DNA of 64,000 bases, from positions 2,775,001-2,839,000 of the forward strand of contig NZ_CP032674.1 in assembly GCF_021730305.1 (NCBI RefSeq). Direction: 5' to 3'. The translations under genes were made by a program, and so were the position numbers. Under the pieces are notes generated by a model, which saw only the letters and a list, made by a program, of their open reading frames with translations, ran no database searches and was not told where the DNA came from. Below are positions 47,975 through 56,712 of this stretch, piece after piece (the stretch's first letter is position 1; each line of letters starts with the position of its first letter). The DNA comes from Xanthobacter sp. YC-JY1. Lineage in GTDB: Bacteria; Pseudomonadota; Alphaproteobacteria; Rhizobiales; Xanthobacteraceae.

Positions 47975-48262
47975 GTGCCGCATTCCATGGTCAACGGCCG
48001 CCAGATCAAGGCCGGCCGCGCCCTGCTCGGCTGGTCGCGCAAGGATCTGGCCGAGCGCACCGGCGTGACCGCCGACACCGTGAAGGTGGTTGAGCAGGAT
48101 GCCGTCACGCTGGAAGCCCTCGCCTCCACGCGCACCCGGCTGTGCGCCACGCTCGAGGCCGAGGGCATCAATTTCCTGAACGGCGGCGGCATGGGCGTGC
48201 AGATCGTTCCCAAGGACGAGGGCATCCGCGCCGAAGACCTCAACGCCTCCAACGACGACTGA
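47975..48262 (+). CDS. Small XRE-family DNA-binding protein
   Basis: A 95-residue protein with one Cro/C1-type helix-turn-helix: GRQIKAGRALLGWSRKDLAERTGVTADTVKVVEQ, then a short acidic tail. A GTG start at 47975 follows GGGAGG. Its targets are unknown. A 30-codon membrane peptide gene follows after eight bases. Confidence 0.8.
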   Translation: MPHSMVNGRQIKAGRALLGWSRKDLAERTGVTADTVKVVEQDAVTLEALASTRTRLCATLEAEGINFLNGGGMGVQIVPKDEGIRAEDLNASNDD

Positions 48263-48270
48263 CGAGCCCC

Positions 48271-48363
48271 ATGATCCTGCACAATTTCGCCGCCCGCCAC
48301 TGGATCATCGTGGCGATCATCCTCGTCATCGCGACGCTCGCCTATCTCGGCAGCTGGTCCTGA
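48271..48363 (+). CDS. Very small membrane peptide (30 residues), hypothetical
   Basis: An open frame of 30 codons just after the XRE gene. It has a short polar start (MILHNFAARHW), then one transmembrane helix (IIVAIILVIATLAYLG). Codon use is GC-rich at third positions. Such peptides can modulate membrane enzymes, but no function can be assigned. Confidence 0.45.
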   Translation: MILHNFAARHWIIVAIILVIATLAYLGSWS

Positions 48364-48406
48364 TCGGCTGATCGCGGACGCGGAAGGGCATCTCCGCAAT
48401 CACCTT

Positions 48407-48519
48407 CGTCATGGCCGGGCTTGTCCCGGCCATCCACGTGGTCAGGCCGGGCAAGCTTCCTGTGAGCATCGCGCCATCGGCCCGACGTGGATGCCCGGGA
48501 CAAGCCCGGGCATGACGGC
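48407..48519. repeat. Paired palindromic repeat, family 1, copy B
   Basis: The left unit (48407-48450) holds GGCCGGG-cttg-TCCCGGCC, framed by GTCAT and ATCCACGTGG. The right unit (48484-48519) holds GCCCGGGACAAGCCCGGGC, framed by GTGGAT and CATGACGGC. The units are inverted copies. They occupy most of the 233-base gap before the methyltransferase gene. Confidence 0.8.
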
Positions 48520-48596
48520 TTGAAGGCGGATAAAGACGCGCCTTCGCTCGTCATTCGTGCCCGATTCCCAAGCCCTCGTGGACCGGGCCCCTCCCC

Positions 48597-49262
48597 TCAC
48601 TTCACCAGCAGCAGCGCGAAGCCGTCATAACCTTTGGTGCCGACGGTCTGCACCGCCGTGGCGGTGAGGCGCGGTTCGGCGCCGGCGATCTCGTAGGTGC
48701 GGCGGATGCCGTTGACCGAGGCGTCCTCGCTTTCGGCATCGAGCACCCGGCCGGCGCGCACCACGTTGTCGCAGACGATGAGCGTGCCCGGCCGCGACAG
48801 GCGCAGCGCCCAGTCGAGATAGGCCGGATTGCTCGGCTTGTCGGCGTCGATGAAGATGAGGTCGAACGGCCCCGCCCCTTCCGCCGCCAGCACCGGCAGC
48901 GTCTCGATGGCCGGGGCGACGCGCAGGTCGATGCGCTCGGCCAAGCCGGCGCGGGCGAAATTGGCGCGGGCGACGGCGGCGTGGTGGGCGTCCGCCTCCA
49001 GCGTCACCACCGTCCCGTCCTCGGGCAGAGCCCGGGCGAGGAAGATGGTGCTGTAGCCGCCCAGCGTGCCGATTTCGAGGATGCGCCGCGCACCCATCAT
49101 GCGGGCGAAGATGTGGAGCATCTGCCCCTGCGCCGCCGAGACGCTGATGGCCGGCAGGCCCGCTTGCTCACAGGCGGCCTGCACGTCGTCGAGCACCGGA
49201 TCGGCCGGCAGCAACTGCTCAACGATGAAGGCGTCCATCTCCTCCCAGAGTGGCGAATGCAT
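48597..49262 (-). CDS. O-methyltransferase (class I SAM-dependent, CCoAOMT-like)
   Basis: A 221-residue methyltransferase. Motif I is RILEIGTLGGYSTIFLARAL (about residue 60), followed by VTLEAD, the metal-binding FDLIFIDADKPSNPAYLDWAL and CDNVVRAG. It belongs to the caffeoyl-CoA/catechol O-methyltransferase family, which methylates hydroxyls using a divalent metal. The substrate is unknown. It stands alone. Confidence 0.9.
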   Translation of the reverse strand: MHSPLWEEMDAFIVEQLLPADPVLDDVQAACEQAGLPAISVSAAQGQMLHIFARMMGARRILEIGTLGGYSTIFLARALPEDGTVVTLEADAHHAAVARANFARAGLAERIDLRVAPAIETLPVLAAEGAGPFDLIFIDADKPSNPAYLDWALRLSRPGTLIVCDNVVRAGRVLDAESEDASVNGIRRTYEIAGAEPRLTATAVQTVGTKGYDGFALLLVK

Positions 49263-49334
49263 GTCCCTCTCCCACGATCATTGCCGGCGCAATGAATACC
49301 GCTTGCATGAAGGATTTGCGTCGGCTGTCCGGGT

Positions 49335-49766
49335 TCAATCCTGGTCGCTCTCCCGCGCGGCGCGGATGGATAGCACGGCATAGGCCACCACCAGCGCCAG
49401 CTCCACCAGCGTGAACAGCATCAGCCGTGTCATGCCGGCCGGCGCCCATACGCCGAGCACCACCTGAGTCAGTGTCGCGAGTAGCCAGAGCACGATGGCC
49501 CAGCCGGCGCGCAGCCAGAGCCCGACGCCGGCGATGGGATCGATGATCGCCGCCCAGATCACCGCCGCCTGCGCGGCCATGGGCATGGCTTCGAAGCGGC
49601 TCGCCGGCCCGTCGCCGATGCCGAGGATCACCGCCCAGTGGATGATGCCTTCCAGCAGCAGAAAGGCCGCGACGCCGCGCAGGAACAGGAACAGCCGCCG
49701 CCGCCAGGGCGAGAGATTTTCCCATTGGGCTCGGGCGCTGGCGTCGATGGGATCGTAATGACTCAT
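49335..49766 (-). CDS. Four-helix membrane protein, unknown function
   Basis: A 143-residue protein with four hydrophobic helices after a charged start (MSHYDPIDASARAQW). It looks like the alphaproteobacterial DUF6163-type proteins, but this is tentative. Its ATG overlaps the stop of the HIBYL-CoA hydrolase gene by four bases, so the two are translationally coupled, although their link is unclear. Confidence 0.7.
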   Translation of the reverse strand: MSHYDPIDASARAQWENLSPWRRRLFLFLRGVAAFLLLEGIIHWAVILGIGDGPASRFEAMPMAAQAAVIWAAIIDPIAGVGLWLRAGWAIVLWLLATLTQVVLGVWAPAGMTRLMLFTLVELALVVAYAVLSIRAARESDQD

Positions 49767-50833
49767 GTGCCGGGGGCCAGAAGTTCCAGTTCGTCGGGTA
49801 TGGGATCGAAATGCGCCGCGATGACGGCCGGGTCCACCTCCGCCAGGGTCGCCGGCTGCCATTGGGGGGCGTTGTCACGATCAACGAGGACCGCGCGCAC
49901 GCCTTCGTAGAAATCATGCCCCGCCGCGACGCGGTTCACCACCCGGAATTCCAGCTTCAGGCAGTCACCCAGCTCCAGCTCCGGCCCGCGCCGCATCTGC
50001 TCCATGGTGATGGAGAGGCTGGTGGGCGACTTGCCGGCGATGTCGGTGAGGAGCGTGGTGGCGAACGCCGCATGGGGTCCCTCGCCCTCCGCCACCGCCT
50101 GCAGCGCGCCGAGAATGCCGGCGAGGTGGCCCCGCCCGAAGGCGTCGGCGATGAAGTCCGCGCGATCGGCGAAGGCGCCGGGGCCGGGCTCGATGCGATG
50201 GTCGGCGATGATGCGCTCCACATCGCCGCCCGCGCACAGCGCCTCCTCCAGCGCCGGGAAGGCGGCGCTCGGCACCACGTCGGTCGCGAGGCCGCAGGCG
50301 AAGGCCTCGGCGGCGCGGATGCGCGTGCCGGTCAGCGCCAGGAACACGCCGAAAGCGCCCGGCAGGCGCGGCAGCACATGGGTGCCGCCCACGTCCGGGA
50401 ACAGGCCGATATTCACCTCCGGCATGGCGAACAGATACTTGTCGCCCGCCACACGGTGCGCGCCATGGGCCGAGAGGCCGAAGCCGCCGCCCATGCAGAT
50501 GCCGTCGACCAGCGCCACATAGGGCTTGGGGAAGCTGCCGATATAGTCGTTGAGGACATATTCCTCGCGCCAGAACTGCAGCGATTCGGCGGTGTTGCCG
50601 GCGCGGCCGAGGTCGTAGAGGGAGCGCACGTCGCCGCCGGCGCAGAAGGCCTTCTCGCCCGCCGCCTTGATGACCACGCGGGTGACGGCCGGGTCCTGCG
50701 CCCATTGCCGCAGGCGCGGCAGTATCTCGCGCACCATGGAGAGGTTGAGCGCGTTGAGCGCCTTCGGACGGTTGAGGGTGATGACCCCGGCTTCGCCCTT
50801 CACCTCGAGCAGGACTTCAGGCTCCGTGGTCAT
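49763..50833 (-). CDS. 3-Hydroxyisobutyryl-CoA hydrolase (enoyl-CoA hydratase family)
   Basis: A 356-residue crotonase-fold enzyme of the HIBCH type, which releases 3-hydroxyisobutyrate in valine breakdown. Oxyanion blocks are FCAGGDVRSLYD and DGICMGGGFGLS. The catalytic MPEVNIGLFPDVGGTHVLPRL block is the HIBCH signature, distinguishing it from a normal hydratase. The C-terminal extension (residues 260-350) is also typical. It precedes the four-helix membrane protein gene. Confidence 0.93.
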   Translation of the reverse strand: MTTEPEVLLEVKGEAGVITLNRPKALNALNLSMVREILPRLRQWAQDPAVTRVVIKAAGEKAFCAGGDVRSLYDLGRAGNTAESLQFWREEYVLNDYIGSFPKPYVALVDGICMGGGFGLSAHGAHRVAGDKYLFAMPEVNIGLFPDVGGTHVLPRLPGAFGVFLALTGTRIRAAEAFACGLATDVVPSAAFPALEEALCAGGDVERIIADHRIEPGPGAFADRADFIADAFGRGHLAGILGALQAVAEGEGPHAAFATTLLTDIAGKSPTSLSITMEQMRRGPELELGDCLKLEFRVVNRVAAGHDFYEGVRAVLVDRDNAPQWQPATLAEVDPAVIAAHFDPIPDELELLAPGT

Positions 50834-50973
50834 TCATCCCTCCCCGTTCCGCCCCCGCCGCTGAGCGACGGTCGTTGCCGGCAGGGTTAGACGCGGCCGG
50901 AGGGAGCGTCAACGCGAGCCGGCGCACCGTGGCCGTGCGGCTGCGCACACGCTGAACGTGCACGCACGGGTGA

Positions 50974-52122
<1,149 letters not shown>

Positions 52123-52144
52123 AGCCCCTCGCGGGAGAAGACGA

Positions 52145-53413
52145 ATGACCGTGCCCGCGACGGCGCTGGAAATCGAAACGCCTCGGGACCTGCCCGTCAC
52201 CCTCGCCGATGTGGAGGGCGCGTGGCCGCTGGTCCGCGCCTCCGTGCTGCGCACGCCGACCCTGCGCGCCCCCCGCCTCTCCGCCTTCACCGGCGCCGAG
52301 GTCTATGTGAAGTACGAGAACCTTCAGGCCACCGCCTCCTTCAAGGAGCGCGGCGCGCTGGTGAAGCTCTCGCGCCTCACGCCGGAGGAAGCGCGGCGCG
52401 GCGCCGTCGCGATGTCGGCCGGCAACCATGCGCAGGCGGTGGCCTATCACGGCACGCGGCTCGGCATCTCCACCCTCATCGTGATGCCAGAGACGACGCC
52501 GCAGGTGAAGGTGGCCGCCACCGAGGCCTTCGGCGCCGAGGTGGTGCTGTTCGGTGAGACCGTGGCCGACGCCTATGAGGAGGCCGAGCGCATCTCCAAG
52601 GCGCAGGGCCGCGTCTTCGTCCACCCCTATGACGATGTGGACGTGATCGCCGGCCAGGGCTCCGTGGCGCTGGAGATGATCGAGGACGGGCCGGCCTTCG
52701 ACGCCGTGCTGGTGCCCATCGGCGGCGGCGGGCTCATCGCCGGCATGGCAGTGGCCTTCGCCGGCCGCTCGCCTGCCACGCAGGTGGTGGGCGTCGAGAC
52801 CCAGCTCTATCCCGCCATGTGGACCGCCATGACCGGCGAGGCCCGCCCCTGCGGTGGCCCGACGCTGGCCGAAGGCATCGCCGTGCGCAACGTGGGGGAG
52901 ATCACCTCCCGCATTGTCCGGCGCCTCGTGCCCCATGTGGTGCTGGTGGACGAGACGGCGCTGGAGCGGGCGGTGAACGCCTTCCTCATGCATCAGAAGA
53001 CACTGGCGGAAGGCGCGGGCGCCGCCGGCCTCGCCGCCCTCATCGCCGAGCCGGAGCGCTTCCGGGGCAAGACGGTGGGCCTCGTCGTCTCCGGCGGCAA
53101 CATCGACCCGCGCATGATCGCCGGCATCCTGCTGCGCGAGCTGGAGCGGGAAGAGCGCATCGTCTCCTTCCGCCTCACCATCCTCGATCGGCCAGGCATG
53201 CTGGGGCGCATTGCAACCCTGCTCGGCAAGCTCGGCGCCAACATCCTGGAAGTGCACCACCGCCGCACCTTCCTCGACGTCCCCGCCAAGGGCACCCGCC
53301 TCGACCTCACGGTGGAAACGCGCGACCAGGCCCACGCCGAGCTGATCCAGAAGGCGCTGGAAGGCGAAGGGCTGCCGGTGCAACGGCTGGGGGCGGGTGG
53401 CGCGGACTGGTAG
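52145..53413 (+). CDS. ilvA: Threonine ammonia-lyase with C-terminal ACT-type domain
   Basis: A PLP enzyme of 422 residues that deaminates threonine to 2-oxobutyrate. The PLP lysine is in TASFKERGA (about residue 64). SAGNHAQAVAYHG and PIGGGGLIAGMA bind the cofactor phosphate. One C-terminal ACT-like regulatory domain spans about 340-415 (ILDRPGMLGRIATLLGKLGANI). Its single-ACT form resembles the one-C-terminal-domain ilvA group. It could be biosynthetic or catabolic. Confidence 0.92.
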   Translation: MTVPATALEIETPRDLPVTLADVEGAWPLVRASVLRTPTLRAPRLSAFTGAEVYVKYENLQATASFKERGALVKLSRLTPEEARRGAVAMSAGNHAQAVAYHGTRLGISTLIVMPETTPQVKVAATEAFGAEVVLFGETVADAYEEAERISKAQGRVFVHPYDDVDVIAGQGSVALEMIEDGPAFDAVLVPIGGGGLIAGMAVAFAGRSPATQVVGVETQLYPAMWTAMTGEARPCGGPTLAEGIAVRNVGEITSRIVRRLVPHVVLVDETALERAVNAFLMHQKTLAEGAGAAGLAALIAEPERFRGKTVGLVVSGGNIDPRMIAGILLRELEREERIVSFRLTILDRPGMLGRIATLLGKLGANILEVHHRRTFLDVPAKGTRLDLTVETRDQAHAELIQKALEGEGLPVQRLGAGGADW

Positions 53414-53468
53414 GGGGTCGGCCCTTACGCCGCCCTGTCAGCCAATGGGGCGTTCCCGTACGTTGTTC

Positions 53469-53581
53469 GCGTCATGCCCGGGCTCGTCCCGGGCATCCAC
53501 GTCAGGCCGGCGCAACACTGCGCCGCAAGGTATCCCCGGCCAATCTACGTGGATGGCCGGGACAAGCCCGGCCATGACGGC
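53469..53581. repeat. Paired palindromic repeat, family 1, copy C
   Basis: The left unit (53469-53510) has GCCCGGG-ctcg-TCCCGGGC between GTCAT and ATCCACG. The right unit (53545-53581) has GGCCGGGACAAGCCCGGCC between CTACGTGGAT and ATGACGGC. The structure is the same as copy B. It lies between ilvA and purB. Confidence 0.8.
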
Positions 53582-53636
53582 AGCTCTTTTACCGGGACGC
53601 CTGCTCGCGCAGTCGCGGGCCGCCGAACCGCCCTCG

Positions 53637-53806
53637 CGCCCCGGACGCATGCAGCGATAGCGGAATACGAGCCGGGGGCCAGCGCAGGGGTTCGCCGAAG
53701 GCGCTTCCGAACCCGATGACCCTCGGATTTAGCTCGCTGCGCGGGTGTCTTGCGCTGGGCCCCGGATCCGCGCTCCGGCTATCGCCGTCGCTTGTCCGGG
53801 GCACAG
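53637..53806. repeat. Composite dispersed repeat, family 2, copy 2
   Basis: The left arm is 53637-53689 (CCCCGGACGCATGCAGCG, then CGAGCCGGGGGCCAGCGCA) and the right arm 53757-53806 (GGATCCGCGCTCCGGCTATC, then CTTGTCCGGGGCACAGC). The arms are diverged inverted copies around about 67 bases with TCGCCGAAGGCG. With copy C it fills the 398-base gap between convergent ilvA and purB. Confidence 0.65.
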
Positions 53807-53811
53807 CCCTC

Positions 53812-55119
53812 TCAAGCCCGACCGAACACCCGCTTGAAGATGTTGTCCACGTTCTTGAAGTGGTAGCCGAGGTCGAACTTCTCGTTGATGTCCTCCTCGG
53901 ACAGATACTTGCGCACGTCCGCATCGTTGAGGAGGAAGGTGCGGAAGTCGCCCTCGCCGCGCCAGACGCGCATGGCGTTGCGCTGCACGAGACGATAGCT
54001 GTCCTCACGGCTGGCGCCCTTCTGGGTGAGGGCGAGGAGGACGCGCTGGGAGTGGATGAGGCCCCCCAGCTTGTCCATGTTCTTCTGCATGTTATCGGTG
54101 TGGACGACGAGCTTGTCCATCACGCCGGTGAGACGCGCGAGGGCGAAGTCCAGCGTCACGGTGGAGTCGGGCCCGATCATGCGCTCGACGGAGGAGTGGG
54201 AGATGTCCCGCTCGTGCCACAGGGCCACATTCTCCAGCGCCGGGGTCACATAGGCGCGCACCATGCGGGCAAGGCCGGTGAGGTTCTCGGTGAGCACCGG
54301 GTTGCGCTTGTGGGGCATGGCCGAGGAGCCCTTCTGCTCGGGGGAGAAATACTCCTCCGCCTCCAGCACCTCGGTGCGCTGAAGATGCCGCACCTCGGTG
54401 GCGAGCCGCTCCACGGAGGAGGCGACCACGCCGAGCACGGCGAAGAACATGGCGTGCCGGTCGCGCGGGATGACCTGGGTGGAGACGGTCTCCACCTTCA
54501 GCCCCATCTTTTCCGCCACATGGGCCTCAACCGCCGGGTCGATATGGGCGAAGGTGCCCACCGCGCCGGAGATGGCGCAGGTGGCGATCTCCTCCCGCGC
54601 CGCCACGAGGCGGGCGCGCGAGCGCTGGAACTCGGCTGCGGCGATGGCCAGCTTCACGCCGAAGGTGGTGGGCTCGGCATGGATGCCGTGGGAGCGGCCG
54701 ACCGTGGGCGTCAACTTGAACTCGAACGCCCGGCGCTCCAGCACCGCAAGCAGCTTGTCCACGTCGGCGATCAGCAGGTCTGCCGCGCGGGCGAGCTGCA
54801 CGGCGAGGCAGGTGTCCAGCACGTCCGATGACGTCATGCCCTGATGAACGAAGCGCGCTTCCGGCCCCACGAACTCGGCGAGATGGGTGAGGAAGGCGAT
54901 GACGTCGTGCTTCACCTCGCGCTCGATGGCGTCGATGCGCTCCACGTCGAACTCGGCCTTGCCGCCCAGCTCCCAGATCTTGGCTGCGGCCTCCTTGGGG
55001 ACGATGCCAAGCTCGGCCATGGCGTCGGCGGCATGGGCCTCGATCTCGAACCAGATGCGGAAGCGGGCCTCGGGGGACCAGATGGAGGCCATTTCCGGCC
55101 GGCTGTAACGCGGGATCAT
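53812..55119 (-). CDS. purB: Adenylosuccinate lyase
   Basis: Cleaves SAICAR and adenylosuccinate in purine synthesis. The 435-residue protein starts MIPRYSRPEMASIWSPE and has HQGMTSSDVLDTCLA, the catalytic serine loop KGSSAMPHKRNPVLTE, and ERDISHSSVER. All family blocks are present. It is separate from the purC-purL cluster, as is common. Confidence 0.96.
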   Translation of the reverse strand: MIPRYSRPEMASIWSPEARFRIWFEIEAHAADAMAELGIVPKEAAAKIWELGGKAEFDVERIDAIEREVKHDVIAFLTHLAEFVGPEARFVHQGMTSSDVLDTCLAVQLARAADLLIADVDKLLAVLERRAFEFKLTPTVGRSHGIHAEPTTFGVKLAIAAAEFQRSRARLVAAREEIATCAISGAVGTFAHIDPAVEAHVAEKMGLKVETVSTQVIPRDRHAMFFAVLGVVASSVERLATEVRHLQRTEVLEAEEYFSPEQKGSSAMPHKRNPVLTENLTGLARMVRAYVTPALENVALWHERDISHSSVERMIGPDSTVTLDFALARLTGVMDKLVVHTDNMQKNMDKLGGLIHSQRVLLALTQKGASREDSYRLVQRNAMRVWRGEGDFRTFLLNDADVRKYLSEEDINEKFDLGYHFKNVDNIFKRVFGRA

Positions 55120-55193
55120 GGATCGATGCTCGTCAAAATGTCAGGCAGGCGGCTCGTCTAGCAGATGACGGCGGCCGGGGGTAGCGGCGCGGC

Positions 55194-56162
55194 TCACGCC
55201 TTGCGGCGGCCGGCGGCGCTGACGCGGCGCGCCAGCGGCAGCATGACCACCGGCAGCAGGTAGATGGGAAATTGTGCTGCCGCTACGTAAAGCCACGTTT
55301 CGTGTGGCAGGACGGCGCCGGTGGCGGCGATCACCACCGCCATGTTGCGGTGGCCGCCGCAGAAGCCGAGCATCATCGCATCCCCAGGATCGACGGCGCG
55401 GAAGATGAGCGCGGTCGCGCCGAAGCCCAGCAGCGAGACGAAGAAGGCCAACGCGACCAGCCCCGCCATGAAGCCGGGCTGGTCGAGGAAGGCATAGGTT
55501 ACCCCGTCCATCAGCCCGACGGCGAGAAGGCCCAGCAGCACCACGTTCAGCCCGTCGAGATGGGCGGAAATGGCTTCCACACGCTTGAGACCCAGCAGCC
55601 GGCGGATGAGGAGGCCGGCCCCCATGGTGCCGCCCACCACCGCGGCGAGCCTGAGCGCGAGCGCCAGCGGATCGAGCGCCAGCGCGCCGCCCGAGAAGTG
55701 GAACACCAGCCCGGGCGCGGTGAGCGGCGTCAGCGCCATGCCGCCGAGCATGGTCACCAGCACCAGCCGCGCATCGAGGCCAAGCAGCGCCGCGAAGGCG
55801 GGGGCGGACATGATGGGCGGGGCCGAGGCCTGCATGATGAGGGCGAGCACGATGGCGTTGGGCTCGCCGAGAAGCCGCGTGAAGAGCCCCATCGCGAGCG
55901 GCAGCACCAGCATGACCCAGGCGCAGGCCAGCACTGCGATGCCCGCGCGCCGCACGGTGAAGGCCCCGGCCATGGAGGTGCGCACGAAGGCCAGCACCAG
56001 CAGCGCGAGGATGGTGGGCACCACCAGCGGCTTCGCCAGCGCCGCGAACGGCGGCAGGGCGAGCCCGATGAACACGCTCAGCGCCACCGCCGGCGCGCTC
56101 CGCCGGCCAAGCCAGGCCAGAAGGCGCGTCAAAGCGAGCGCGGGCAGGAAGCCAGGGCTCAT
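55194..56162 (-). CDS. Bile acid:sodium symporter (BASS)-family transporter
   Basis: A 322-residue membrane protein with about nine to ten helices and a basic C-terminal end. The middle and C-terminal half show the BASS pattern (ASAPPIMSAPAFAALLG, GFCGGHRNMAVVIAATG with a polar crossover). Relatives move organic acids with sodium; the substrate is unknown. The gene stands between purB and a repeat-rich gap. Confidence 0.8.
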   Translation of the reverse strand: MSPGFLPALALTRLLAWLGRRSAPAVALSVFIGLALPPFAALAKPLVVPTILALLVLAFVRTSMAGAFTVRRAGIAVLACAWVMLVLPLAMGLFTRLLGEPNAIVLALIMQASAPPIMSAPAFAALLGLDARLVLVTMLGGMALTPLTAPGLVFHFSGGALALDPLALALRLAAVVGGTMGAGLLIRRLLGLKRVEAISAHLDGLNVVLLGLLAVGLMDGVTYAFLDQPGFMAGLVALAFFVSLLGFGATALIFRAVDPGDAMMLGFCGGHRNMAVVIAATGAVLPHETWLYVAAAQFPIYLLPVVMLPLARRVSAAGRRKA

Positions 56163-56278
56163 GGGCGAGATCTTGTGCGGGAAAGGGGCATCGAATGGGC
56201 CTCGGTCGCTTCTAGCCCCTGCCGGTATCTAATGGAAGCCACGGACGTGTCACCCATGGTGATCGGCCAGAACCGGCC

Positions 56279-56320
56279 GGCTCCCTCTCCCCTTGCGGGA
56301 GAGGGCTGGGGTGAGGGGTG
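56279..56320. repeat. Dispersed repeat, family 3, copy 2
   Basis: GGCTCCCTCTCCCCTTGCGG, then GAGAGGGCTGGGGTGAGGGG, nearly identical to the left part of copy 1 at 30932. It begins the repeat-rich 550-base gap before rnr. Confidence 0.65.
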
Positions 56321-56387
56321 TGGCGCCGCAAGAGCAGAGGCGCGAGAGGGTGGAGAGGCCCCCCTCCCCCCAGCCCCTTCGCGCTCC

Positions 56388-56440
56388 GGACGCATGGAGC
56401 GCAGCGGAGTGCGAGCCGAGGCACAGCGCAATCATATCCG
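56388..56440. repeat. Dispersed repeat, family 2, left arm of copy 3
   Basis: CTCCGGACGCATGGAGCG, then GTGCGAGCCGAGGCACAGCGCA, closely matches the left arm at 53637. The matching right arm is 56571-56619, with family 1 copy D in between. Confidence 0.6.
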
Positions 56441-56443
56441 CTT

Positions 56444-56552
56444 GTCATCGCCCGGCGTGTCCGGGCGATCCACCGTGCCGCTTGAGCAATGTCCGAAGGA
56501 TTAACCAGGCCATTCCGTGGATCGCCCGGACACGCCGGGCGATGACGGCGAC
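56444..56552. repeat. Paired palindromic repeat, family 1, copy D (between two family 2 arms)
   Basis: The left unit (56444-56475) has CGCCCGGCGTGTCCGGGCG between GTCAT and ATCCACCG. The right unit (56515-56552) has CGCCCGGACACGCCGGGCG between GTGGAT and ATGACGGCGACG. Both palindromes are perfect inverted copies. Confidence 0.8.
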
Positions 56553-56570
56553 GCGGGAACTATTGTGCTG

Positions 56571-56619
56571 AACCCCGATCAGCGCTCCGGCTGTGCCGTC
56601 GCTTGTCCGGGGAACGGAG
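56571..56619. repeat. Dispersed repeat, family 2, right arm of copy 3
   Basis: GCGCTCCGGCTGTGCCGTCG, then CTTGTCCGGGGAACGGAG, matches the right arms at 29367 and 53757. It overlaps the start of the longest rnr reading frame, which argues for a later rnr start. Confidence 0.6.
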
Positions 56620-56712
56620 CGCTGGCGGCCAGGGGTCGCCGCCCCACGGAAACCCACCACTGGCGGCCGGGGCGTGTTCCGGGTAGCGTCCACGGGAAAC
56701 CGGAAACACCCC

